Shown: one piece after another, positions 53,734 through 64,000 of the stretch
Layout: each line of letters opens with the position of its first letter
How positions within the stretch are numbered: position 1 is the first letter of the stretch
Source of the DNA: Desmodesmus armatus
Lineage: Eukaryota > Chlorophyta > Chlorophyceae > Sphaeropleales > Scenedesmaceae
Direction: 5' to 3'
Assembly (NCBI GenBank): GCA_007449985.2
Contig: VIIQ02000040.1
Coordinates: 1-64,000 of the forward strand
DNA length: 64,000 bases
The notes under the pieces: model-generated
Seen by the model: only the letters and a program-made list of their open reading frames with translations
Databases searched by the model: none
Told to the model about the DNA's origin: nothing
Made by a program: the position numbers and the translations under genes

Positions 53734-54549
53734 GTGGTGGTGACGACTCGGCGGCTGCAGCCGCAGTCGCCGTAGTGCTGCTGGCCTGCAGCTGCTTCTG
53801 TGCCTCTTGACGCAGCTCCAGCAGGCCCTGCTGCAACTGCTGCTGCATGTCTGTGACACCCTGAAGGGCCATGCCCAGCATCTCCTTCTCAGTCACAGGC
53901 TTGTCCACCCAAATGGCACCACTGTCCTTGGCCAGCTTGAAGCGCCGCATCTGGTCCCTGGATAATTCACAACACAGCAGCAGTGGCAGGAACAGTGGCA
54001 AAGCAGCGCACTCCAAAAATTGCAAGCACAGCATGTGTAAACACCATGGGTTGCACGTAGGGGCATGTACAAAGCCTATGGCCCTTACCCCCCCCTCCTG
54101 CATCTGCTTGTGTGCTGTCAATCTTACCTGACTAGTGCTGCCTGTGGTCCCTTCAGCAGCAGGTTGTAGACAGGGTTGTTGGTGTACTTGGTGGGCCTGT
54201 CAGGGTCTGTCACCACCTCCAGGAAGTCCTGCCACACCACGCCTGCCAGGTATGGCAACAGGTCTGCCATGCCCCTTGCTGACACCGGCACTGGCCGCCC
54301 AGCGGCATCTGCAGCTGCAATGCTGGCCCTGAAGGCAGCTGCACAGGGCAGCAGCAGGTCGATGATGGGCTGTGGTGTCAGGACCATGAGCGCAGGCCTC
54401 CAGTACTGGTCGTAGGGGTGGGCGTGCGGCCAGTTGCCCATGACCAGCAGGGTCGAAGGCTTGAGGGCTGTCAGGAGGTACACCCTTGTCAACGAGTGCA
54501 AGCGCCAACCGCCAAAGCGGCAGGTGTCCTAGACACACATACACACGCA

Positions 54550-54580
<31 letters not shown>

Positions 54581-57160
54581 GCAATAGCAGCAGCAGAGTG
54601 GCACTTTTGTGTGTGCAGCTGCATCACCAGGGCGTACAACATTATCCTAGCTGAACGAGCATGCAGTATGCATCATAGCTACATGTGTAACAAGAATGCA
54701 TGTCATGCCCATGTCTTGCCCCTCGCCCACTTGATCCCTCCAGTACCCACCTCCTCAGGCACGCCTGCCTCGTCTGCTTTACGCACAGTGTGGTACCGGG
54801 GGGCATGTGTCACCTTCTTGATGCGTATGTCCAGGGCCATGTAGATCTTTGCGAACCGTGCCCTGTGCCCGCCGTACGACAGGCTGCTGCTGAAATCCTT
54901 CCTGCCGGGCCAGATCTTCACAGTCAGGAAATCCCGGCTGCAGGGGTCAGGGAACACCTCACCACCCAGTGTGAAGCGGGTCACAAAGTAGCGGCCGAGG
55001 GCAGACTGCACATCTAGCAGCGGCTCCTTGTGCCTCAGGCAGCCCTTGGTGGCCAGCTTGCCACCTTGGTTCTTGCCAAAGGTCTGCAGGATGCCGATCA
55101 CCCAGCAGTGTGCAGGCCCTGAAGACATGCAAGCAATAACAGCAGCAACATGTGTCAGAACCTGTGCCACAGGCTTGCAATCAACAGCGTGGCTGCAGCT
55201 AAGCAAAGCAAATCCCTTCTGATGAAAATACGTAATGAAGTTGGCATGCAGTATCTCACCTATGCAGGTGCGCAGCAAGGGTGGTGTGAGCTCACACAGC
55301 CGCCGCTCTCGCACGTCATCTCCCCTGCCTGCTGTGAAAGACATGGCTAGCAGCATGCTCAGGTCCCTGGCGTCTATGGCCTTGGGAGAGGCCAGCGAGT
55401 GGTCAGCAATCTTCACAAGGTCGTCCCTGCGAATCACAGCACGACAACAAGGGCGTGCACAGGGAACCAGCATAGGTCAGTGGGAGGCATGGGTAGATCT
55501 GCCACAGCATCTGCACAGCTGCTTTGGTGCATGCTTTGCGGTGACAACACCACATTGCTGTTGACTGCACAGCTCCAGCATGCACCTCTCCTGCCCTTGA
55601 GCACATCTTAATTGGGATGTGGGAAGTGGCTGGCATGAGCGCTTGGAGCTTCATAGCTACAGGTTTGTATGTATGCATGCATGTAGGCATGTATGCAGGT
55701 GATGTAACCGTAAGCGCATCACTCACGTGCTGAAGGTGGATGCCAGGGTATTGTCCTGCGGGTCGAGGTGTTGCGGATCAATCTGCCCTGCCTGAAGCTT
55801 GCTGCGCGCCTGGCACTGCTTGTACACCTCAGCATACACTTCATATGCCAGCAGGCCGCGCTTGGGCATGATGCTGCCACTGCTGCCGCCCTTTGCACGC
55901 AGTTGCAGGCCACGGCCCCTGAACACCGCCTGCAGCATGCTGTGGACCCTCTTGAACATGGCAGTACCTTTGAAGTCTGCTGCCTCCTTGCCCTGCCACA
56001 TCACAACACAACAACAAACATAAGTGTGTCAGTTGCAGCTGACAAGTGTCCAGGCGCTGCCTTGGCCTGTTGAGTGTACCCCATGCCGCTGTCACACCGG
56101 CAGTGCAGGTAAAGAGTTTAAGCCCAACACACACCACTTGACTTCCTCACCTTCAGGCCTGGGTGCCCCTCCAGTATGTACCAGGTCAGGAACCTGGCGG
56201 CCAGGTCAGGCCCATCTGAGCCGGACAGGGTTTCGTCAAAGGGGTTCTTGCGTCGCACGGGGGGCTGTCCAGCAGTCATCTGGAACTCGCAGAACGCCTG
56301 GAACACATACAGAGGCACCAAGCGCAAAGTCACTAAGGCGTGCAGCTAATGGCAAGATACATTGATGCAAGACATGCACATGCTTGTGACATGCACTATA
56401 GCCAACGGTCGCAAGTGTGGGGAGTGGGTGTGCTGTTCTACTCAGCCGCTGCCATTCTACTCAGCCGCTGCCATGCTGTGGGTGCCTGAGTTTGCGTGCA
56501 CTCACCACAAGGTGCACGCGGAGGCCCTCATACTGGCCTGCAGTGTTGTTGTTCCCGGCCAGCCGTCGCTTCTCCACCAGCTGCTTCACCTCTGCTGGTG
56601 TGTATCTGCAGCAGTGCCAAGCATCAGGTGTGTTTTGGGTGTGCGTGCTGGCTGGAGGAACAAACACAAACGGAAGTTGTGAAATAGAATCAGCAACACT
56701 GCCTCAACACTTGTAAAGCAGCAACACCATCACTGCCTGTCCCACTTTGCCAACACCACTAACAGACATGGAACCAACAGACATGGCACAGGCTGGCTGT
56801 CTGGCTGGCTCATTACCTTGCTGAGGCTTTTGGCTCCCTGCGTTGCTGGTGTGCATCTGCCTCCTGGTCTGACTCCTCCTGGCTGTCCTCCGACTCGTCG
56901 TAAAGGCCACCCAGGATGTCGTCAGCAAGCTCACTGTCTGCTGCTGTTGGGTCCCACTCGCCGTCCTCCAGGTCTTCCAGCAGCTCTGGGTCGCTGTCAT
57001 CATCAAACTGCTGTGCTGCAGCTGCTTTTGGGGCCCTCTTGCGCTTTTGAGGAACGTGTGCATCGTGCTTGGCATCCTGCTCCTGCACCTGTGCTGCTGA
57101 TGGCTTTGCAGTGCCTGCTTTGCTTGCAGGAGCTTGTTTGCCTTTGCTGCCCCGACCCAT
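51592..57160 (-). CDS. Ndc10/Crypton-type tyrosine recombinase protein with GCR1-like domain and AT-hook
   Basis: Nine exons join with consistent phase: 57160-56817, 56605-56506, 56297-56151, 55992-55727, 55426-55260, 55118-54751, 54528-54128, 53957-53447 and 53268-51592, giving 1,326 residues. The N-terminus is basic and acidic. Residues about 290-485 match the Ndc10 domain-2 pattern (box I near R320/R325, G-K-N-Q-G-G-K, L-R-H-K-E-P-L-L, F-P-D). They keep tyrosine-recombinase residues: K357, H446-A-P-R449, W472 and Y481. Gln/Ala-rich linkers follow, then a GCR1-like module (about 1140-1230, with T-F-R-Q-Y and S-S-W-R-K) and an AT-hook (R-P-G-R-P-K-R-R-R, about 1268-1276). Ndc10 and GCR1-type domains derive from Crypton transposons. 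This is either an intact Crypton gene or a host gene derived from one. Confidence 0.8.
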
Positions 57161-57403
57161 GACAATTTTAAGGGTCTACATTAGCACGTAGAAGCGGGTA
57201 ACCGAGCTGATATCGTCTCCACAGATTGAACGTGCTGTTGTGATGGAGGTTATGATGGGACTCTAGGTGCCAGTTCACAACGATACGCGACGATACAGTG
57301 CACAAAGGAAAGCCTCAACATAGAAGGATAACATACGCAGCGCTGCAGCGTTCTCGTTACCCTCACAGGCATGTAACCTGCAAGTAACCGTTTTTGAAAC
57401 TGT

Positions 57404-57456
57404 GCGGACTTTGACTAGGTCCGCATGGGTCCGCCAGCCCATTGACCAAGGTCCGC
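57404..57456. repeat. Second GCGGAC cluster, mostly inverted
   Basis: GCGGAC is at 57404, and GTCCGC, its reverse complement, is at 57419, 57429 and 57451. Read on the minus strand, the core CTGGCGGACC-CATGCGGACCT resembles CTGGCGGACCTAAGCGGACCC at 51211-51231. Confidence 0.65.
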
Positions 57457-57496
57457 ACTTCGCACTATAAGTACTAGTTAGGGCCGCTTTGAAGTT

Positions 57497-60480
57497 TGCA
57501 TGGACCTCCCCCCAACCCATGCTGTGTGTGTGCATGTGCAGGACCAAGACAGGCGACACCATCAGCAACAACGACAGTACAAGCGACAGCACCATCATTA
57601 GCTCAAGCGACAGCACCATGGACATGCATTCTGGGGACTTCCATAGCTACTGGTGTGATGGTATGTGTGCATGTGGTTGTGTGACAGAGATAGGGGCGCG
57701 CCAGACAGGTTTCACCTGCGCTTTTCACTGTTGAACTTTGAGGTGTCTTGCGTTCAACTACACGCCCTCCCTGAACCAGGGGGCGTGGGTGAGAGTGAAG
57801 GGCTGTGTGGTGTTTTGTGTTGTGCTTGCATCATGTGTCGGCTGTGCACCAGACAGGTTTCACTTGCACTTGTCACTGTTGAACGCTGAGGTGCCTTGCG
57901 TTCAACTACATGCCCTCCTTGGACCAGGGGGCGTGGGTGAGAGTAAAGGGCTGTGTGGTGTTTTGTGTTGTGCTTGCATCATGTGTCGGCTGTGCACCAG
58001 ACAGGTTTCACTTGCACTTGTCACTGTTGAACGTTGAGGTGTCTTGCGTTCAACTACATGCCCTCCTTGGACCAGGGGGCGTGGGTGAGAGTGTAGGGCT
58101 GTGTGGTGTTTTGTTTTGTGCTTGCATCATGTGTCGGCTGTGCACCAGACCAGACAGGTTTCACCTGCGCTTGTCACTGTTGAACGTTGAGGTGTCTTGC
58201 GTTCAACTACACGCCCTCCTTGGACCAGGGGGCGTGGGTGAGAGTGTAGGGCTGTGTGGTGATTTTGCTTGCATCATGCGACGGCTGTGCACCAGACATG
58301 TTTCACCTGCGCTTGTCACTGTTGAACGTTGAGGTGTCTTGCGTTCAACTACACGCCCTCCTTGGACCGGGGGGCGTGGGTGAGAGTGTAGGGCTGTGTG
58401 GTGATTTTGCTTGCATCATGCGACGGCTGTGCACCAGACAGGTTTCACCTGCGCTTGTCACTGTTGAACGTTGAGGTGTCTTGCGTTCAACTGCATGCCC
58501 TCCTTGGGCCGGGGGGCGTGGGTGAGAGTGTAGGGCTGTGTGGTGTTTTGTGTTGTGCTTGCATCATGTGTCGGCTGTGCACCAGACAGGTTTCACTTGC
58601 ACTTGTCACTGTTGAACGTTGAGGTGTCTTGCGTTCAACTGCATGCCCTCCTTGGGCCGGGGGGCGTGGGTGAGAGTGTAGGGCTGTGTGGTGTTTTGTT
58701 TCGAGCTTGCATCATGCGACGGCTGTGCACCAGACAGGTTTCACCTGCGCTTGTCACTGTTGAACGTTGAGGTGTCTTGCGTTCAACTACACGCCCTCTT
58801 TGGACCAGGGGGCGTGGGTGAGAGTGTAGGGCTGTGTGGTGATTTTGCTTGCATCATGCGACGGCTGTGCACCAGACAGGTTTCACCTGCGCTTGTCACT
58901 GTTGAACGTTGAGGTGTCTTGCGTTCAACTACATGCCCTCCTTGGACCAGGGGGTGTGGGTGAGAGTGTAGGGCTGTGTGGTGATTTTGCTTGCATCATG
59001 CGACGGCTGTGCACCAGACAGGTTTCACCTGCGCTTGTCACTGTTGAACGTTGAGGTGTCTTGCGTTCAACTACACGCCCTCCTTGGACCAGGGGGCGTG
59101 GGTGAGAGTGTAGGGCTGTGTGGTGATTTTGCTTGCATCATGCGACGGCTGTGCACCAGACAGGTTTCACCTGCGCTTGTCACTGTTGAACGTTGAGGTG
59201 TCTTGCGTTCAACTACATGCCCTCCTTGGACCAGGGGGTGTGGGTGAGAGTGTAGGGCTGTGTGGTGTTTGTTGTCCTTACATGGTGCGGAAGTTGGCAG
59301 TATCAACAGACGGCACTGTCACAGCCAAGCGTCGAGGGGTCTTGCGCTTGGTTACATACCCTCCTTGGACCAGGGGGTGTGGGTGGGAGTGCTGCATGTT
59401 GGTTGTTGCGTTTGGTATTGTGTGGCAGCAGCAGCAGGTATCACTCGTCACTGCCAAGGCGTAGAGGGATCTCGCGGCTTGGCTACCCGCCCCCCCCTGG
59501 ACCAGGGGTTAGGGGTGGGGGTGTTGACTGCTGGTTGTCGCGTTTGTTTCTGTGAGGTGTCAAGGTGGCAGCAGCAGCAGGTAGCACTCGTCACTGCCAA
59601 GGCGTAGAGGGATCTCGCGACTTGGCTACATACCCTCCCTGGACCAGGGGGTGTGGGTGGGAGTGTTGACTGTTGGTTGTTGCAGTTGGTTGTGTGTTGT
59701 TGTTTTGCTTGCTTCATGTGACAGCTGCGCACCAGACAGGTTTCACCTGCACTTGTCATTGTTGAACGTTGAGGTGTCTTGCGTTCAACTACACGCCCTC
59801 CTTGGACCAGGGGGTGTGGGTGAGGGTGTAGGGCTGCGTGGTGTTGGTTTTTATGTGCGTGATGTGGAACAGCACCAGCAGACAGCACTTGCGACTGCCA
59901 AGTCATAGAGGGATCTCGCGATTTGGCTACACGCCCTCCTTGGACCAGGGAGTGTGGGTGAGAGTGCAGGATTTCGAATGGCTGCATTATCGTGTGGTTG
60001 AGCGTAGTTGGGAAGCACTGAGCAGACACTAGATGTTGTACCTAATGCCCAGGCTGCTTGCATTGGTCAATCCTCCCCCCGGGACAAGGGGGGTTTGGGC
60101 GCCAGTGTTAAATGGTGCTTGCATTTTGCAAGGCCACTTTTTGTGCGGGTATCTGCATCTGTGTGCATTGGCAAGAGGCCGTCTAGCAGCTATCAGAGTC
60201 TGAGAAAAGCTTGAGGTCACACTTGACACTCCTGGCCTTAAAATCATTTTGTGCCGGGTGTAGGCCTACTTGCGCAAGGGAGTTTGGTGTTGGCAATGGT
60301 CACAGGGCTGATCCTGAGGCTGGAGTATTGCTGCGTGTAGGACTGGGTGGCATGCATTGGACCTCCACGCTGCTGAGTGTGTGCATATGGTGTTCTTCTT
60401 TTTGCGCTGTGCCCTCTGCACAGCTTCAAGGGGGTGCTGGCGCATTCGAAGCAGTTCAATCTTGCTTACCTCTGGTACCC
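57497..60480. repeat. Satellite-carrying element, copy 2 (about 3 kb)
   Basis: It has the same order as 14141-17205: a head starting TGCATGGA, a 142-148-bp array, a degenerate zone (GGGACAAGGGGGGTTTGGG near 60080) and a tail at 60403-60480 with GTGCTGGCGCATT and GAAGCAGTTCAATC. It is about 3.0 kb, nearly the same length as copy 1. Confidence 0.65.
57690..59960. repeat. 142-148-bp satellite array, copy 2 (about 12 units plus divergent ones)
   Basis: The motif AACGTTGAGGTGTCTTGCGT, or a close variant, recurs every 142-148 bp from about 57735 to 59230. Three to four more divergent units follow (59320-59960, CGT(C/A)GAGGG core). Units share with array 1 the CTTGTCA, CGTTGAGG, CTTGCGTT, CTACA(T/C)GCCC and GTGGGTGAGAGTGT landmarks in order. 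Confidence 0.93.
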
Positions 60481-63400
60481 ACATTCATGACTGCCACGAC
60501 GGTGTGTTGCATCCTAGTAACAACTGAGGTGTGTGCCAATGTGGGAAGGGCAGACCACTGCAGCATTTGATACATCAGCTAACTTTTGTCCGATTGGAGT
60601 GGCATTGTAACTGTCATGTGTAGCTATTGGCGAGAGTAGCAGCGGTGGCAAAGCGGCTAGTAAAGCATTCTGCCCAGTCTTGCTGAACAGCCCTGCTGAA
60701 CAGCCACTTACAGTGCAACCTTCAGCTGCAGCATAACAGCCGACTGCTTCAGCGTGACTGTCATGTCGACTGCCTGCAGCTGCGACTATTTCAGTCCGCT
60801 GTTGACAGCACGCACTGTGGCAGTCGGCTGTTTCAGCGCGCGCTGGCAACAGTCGGCTGTTTCAGCACGCGCTGTCAACAGTCGGCTGATTCAGCACGCG
60901 TTATGGCATGTACTGAATCAGCCACGACTGAAATGTTCGCTCTAGTCGACCGATTCAGTGGGGTACAAATTTCCGTTGACATGTCACACAGCCTACACCT
61001 CAGGTTCCATTTGCGACCAAATGTGCTGCACTGTTAATGGCATGTAGTATGCAACTGTCTGCTGGGGGGTCATTGTACTGCAGTGGAAAGCCGCATGCAT
61101 GGTGAGGTGGTGTTGTTTGTGCAATATTTTTAGCGTGGGGGTTTGGGCCTTCTAGGCTAGCGGTCCATCAGTGCATTTGGGGCTGGGTTCAAGGCTTGAG
61201 TGTCATGCCTGCAACCCAGATACACATTGGCATGGCTCCACTACTGCGGTTGGTGCCCTGCTCACAGTTTTGGAAGGGTGCTGACGTACACGTCATCCTC
61301 AACCATGCTCTGTTGCTACTGCCGTTGCTGCCGCCCTTTCTGCTGCTGTCGCTGCTGCTGCTGCGCTTATGTTCAACAAGTTGTCAATGCAGTGTGCATC
61401 AGCCTGTTGGTAGCATGCAGTCAAGACAGAGCGCAAGGTATGCACAGCCAGGCTGTGTTCAGGTGGGGGGGGGGTCAAGTACAGGCAATGGTGTGTCTCA
61501 GAGGCTCAACAAGAAGGGAGCAGGAAGGGGCGGCATTTTGTTTTTTGGCATGCGCATGCCCTGTTTGTTTACGTGTTATGGCAGGGCATGCGCATGCAAA
61601 TGCAGCGGATGGGAGAAGGGGGAATGCTTGCCCCTGTTTGTCTTTGGACGGATACATCACTCCATGACGTACCCATCACACTCGCTACCTACCAGTGGTA
61701 CATCAGGGTTACCACAGTGTGTCCACCACAGCATCAGGCGCCACCTTGGCACCAGTGGTGGGCATTTTGTGCTTGTGTATGCATAGTACACGTGCGCTGT
61801 GTGCTGAGCACCTGCCCTGTGCTGCGTCATGCCATGTGATGCTGTGGCCACTCATCCAGTGTTGTGCTTGCCCCTGCCGTGCTGTGTCAAGCTCCCCCCC
61901 CCCCCACGTTCAGGCTTGAGGCAACAATGATGGCGTGTCGACCGGTGGCACCCTGCCGGCAGGGACTGCTCTTGCCTGCCAAGATTCTGCTTTCCGGACA
62001 CTGATCATGATGAACCTCAGGTGGGTGTTGTTTGTCATTGGTGTCAGTGGTCTGTCTGCAACTTGCACACGGTGTGCTTGAACCCTGTACCGTCACATCT
62101 CAGTGAGTGCACATGCCACAGAAAGCATGGAGATTCCTTCAGTGAGCTGAATGTGCGCATCATGGTGTCTGCAGCACCAGCGCGCGCGGTCACAGTGACA
62201 TTATCTTTGTGCACTGTGATTTGTCAACTGTGTGTAAACTGTGTGAAACAGCTATGTGGTTGTGACCTATCACTAGTTTGCACCAGGCATGGAGCCAATG
62301 ATGTGCCTCTTCGTCAACATCAACACCACCCTTGGGCTGCAGGACACTGATGCACAGGAGCCTTTGGCTGCAGCAGCCAAGCTCAACAAGACTGCTGCCA
62401 CTGCTGCCAAGACGCTAACAGCCACTGGCGGGCAGGGTCAGGGCCGCAAGCAGGCAGGCACCCCAGCAGGCAGCCATCAGAAGTGCACCACGCAGCAGGC
62501 CCTGGCAGGGCTGCCGCCGGCGGCAATAGTGGCAGCAAGCGGACAGGCAACTTGCATGGTTCATCCATGCATCACCCCACAAGGGCTGGCCATGGTCTTG
62601 CAGCAGCAGGCAGAAGGGGCCAGTTGTGCTACAGGGTGGACGTTTGGTGTGTCGCTGCCAAGCAGCACACTTTCAGGGGCGGTGTGGGTGACATGGTCCT
62701 GCAGCCGCTACAGTGGGTGTGGGTGTCACACCCACACAATCGACGGTCGATTGCACGTCCTGTTGGCTGCAGCCACTTTTTGCTTGCCAATCTGCATCAG
62801 TGTGTTGTGTCCCATATGGCCCAGGGCACCTTCTGGTTTTAAATGATTTCCTGCATTTGCCTCAGTTCAGCATGCCTGTGCTGACCGCTGCAGCCCCTTG
62901 TGAGACAAATCTGGTCTTGACTGTGAAGCAGCTTTGTTGGGAGTGACATTTTAGCAATGAAAATTCCAGATGCATCGTGCCAGAACTATTAGGACGTGTG
63001 CAAGTTTCACACTGCGGTGTGGGTGCACACTTGGGGTAGCGGGTGTGATACACCCTGAGGCTGCGTTGGTGAGGGGTGCAGAGGTTTGAGAGCTATGGGG
63101 TCCCACAGCTGCCTGGTTGGGTAGTAACCAAGTTTGCAAGGGCGAAGCCTTGTCATTGGTGAGGCTCTGCCTCGGGCCCCCGGCAATTGGGTTCGCCTGA
63201 TTGCGCTGTGTGTGGCCAGCCAGTGGGATTACGCCCCCCCCCCCTGGTGAAACAAAAACAAAAGCCTTGTCAGTTTTGGATGTGTCAAACCAGGCACACT
63301 AGTACCACTCCACCCTGGTACCAACACGTTGCATGCCTCTGTACAGATGGTACTGCTGGTGCAACAATCGAGCGCAGACTGCTGAGCCTTGTGCACAAGG

Positions 63401-64000
63401 TGAATTCAAGGTGTAGTCACAGCTTGTAACCCACTTGTGCAGGTCCGAGCCTTTGCTCTGTTCAGTACCCTTCTCAAATTTTCAGACTTCTGAAGCATTC
63501 TGCGCATCAACTAAGTATGTACAAGTAGACGAAAGGGGCCGGCACAATTCTGGGCAGGTTTCAACAGGCTAATATCTTGCCACAGCACACACCCATCAGC
63601 TCCTGTCATAGATGATGGCAATGCATATAGCCTTGCCAGAGTTACAGCCTTGCACTTGCAGGCAGGCTTGAGGGATGATCATCAAAATCATCATGGCAAC
63701 AAACCCTCACTACAGGCGCATCGATTCAGACAGTGCTTCCTGTGCTGCTGGTAGCAGCAACATGGCGAGCAAGGCAATGGCAAATGCACACACGTCGCCT
63801 TTTCAGCGCCACATGTTTCCTGCCGCCATTCATCCATGATAGTAACTGGTGACTGGCACATGCCCCCCAATCAGCACTCCACAGACAAGATGATACCATC
63901 GCCGACGTAAGTGACAAAGCAGGAACTCACTGAGTGTGTTTGAGTGTTTGTGTGCCACAAAAACTCAACCACACGAAGCAACAGGAGCAGTGTCAGGCTG
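60481..64000. other. Interval without a supported gene
   Basis: Open frames at 61196-61786 and 62289-62846 show no recognisable domain. The second begins after a CACCAG acceptor-like site and has an Ala/Thr/Lys-rich start, so it could be an exon of a gene running off the window, but I cannot support it. G/C homopolymer runs are frequent. Confidence 0.45.
60736..60930. repeat. 29-bp tandem repeat ending in a strong hairpin
   Basis: Units of CGGCTGTTTCAGC(G/A)CGCGCTG with a 29-bp period start at about 60825, 60854 and 60883, with degenerate units before. The last unit pairs with a reversed copy: CAGTCGGCTGATTCAG at 60879-60894 and CTGAATCAGCCACGACTG at 60913-60930, leaving an 18-base loop and a two-base bulge. 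Confidence 0.8.

Noticed and set aside
57738..59607. Series of overlapping frames of about 72-140 codons encoding similar cysteine/histidine-containing peptides
   Set aside because: They are produced by the satellite units of array 2 and begin and end once per unit. No expression evidence can be read from the sequence.
61196..61786. Plus-strand frame of 196 codons with a hydrophobic run
   Set aside because: The hydrophobic run comes from CTG/TTGCTGC repeats. There is no domain, splice support or conserved pattern.
63100..63250. Possible tRNA suggested by GGTTCGCC near 63190
   Set aside because: No acceptor stem, D-arm or anticodon arm can be folded around it.

Overview
The window looks like nuclear DNA of a green alga (Chlorophyta, probably Chlamydomonadales). 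The reasons are short GT-AG introns in every cellular gene, an octotricopeptide-repeat (OPR) organelle RNA-binding protein, a secreted Ser-Pro hydroxyproline-rich glycoprotein of the kind found in volvocalean cell walls, many CAG/CTG tracts, and a Ty3/gypsy retrotransposon with long multidomain ORFs. The species cannot be fixed from sequence alone. All exon calls were made by eye from splice consensus and reading-frame continuity.

Layout. 1-9887 is the 3' part of a large Ty3/gypsy LTR retrotransposon; its 5' LTR and first coding part lie left of the window. It has an ORF1 with two hydrophobic segments (open at the left edge), a 1,916-codon pol ORF carrying RT, RNase H, a DNMT3-like cytosine-5 methyltransferase, a zinc-finger DDE integrase, a PHD finger and a Tudor-like segment, a third ORF with an RS-like domain, and a putative 3' LTR. 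10.7-13.9 kb is a three-copy tandem array of a composite unit of about 0.75 kb, the middle copy split by an insertion of about 0.9 kb. 14.1-17.2 kb is an element dominated by a 142-bp satellite; a related element lies at 57.5-60.5 kb.

Cellular genes are: a secreted Ser-Pro glycoprotein (+, 17.7-20.6 kb); an unidentified coiled-coil/membrane-anchor protein (-, 27.6-22.9 kb); an OPR protein (-, 34.1-27.7 kb); a small predicted plastid membrane protein (+, 35.0-36.9 kb); an LSm11-like Sm protein (+, 38.2-39.6 kb); a RING-finger protein (-, 44.1-41.0 kb); an ER-type TPR-sulfotransferase ending in KDEL (+, 44.6-49.1 kb); and an Ndc10/Crypton-type tyrosine-recombinase protein with a GCR1-like domain and an AT-hook (-, 57.2-51.6 kb). 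The rest, including 60.5-64 kb, shows no convincing gene.

Themes. Two mobile-element-type proteins join DNA integration or recombination to chromatin functions: the methyltransferase/PHD retrotransposon and the Ndc10-like recombinase. Three unrelated genes show local duplication of exons together with their introns. The strongest candidate for something new is the retrotransposon polyprotein that combines a DNA methyltransferase with a PHD and Tudor-like chromatin-reading tail.
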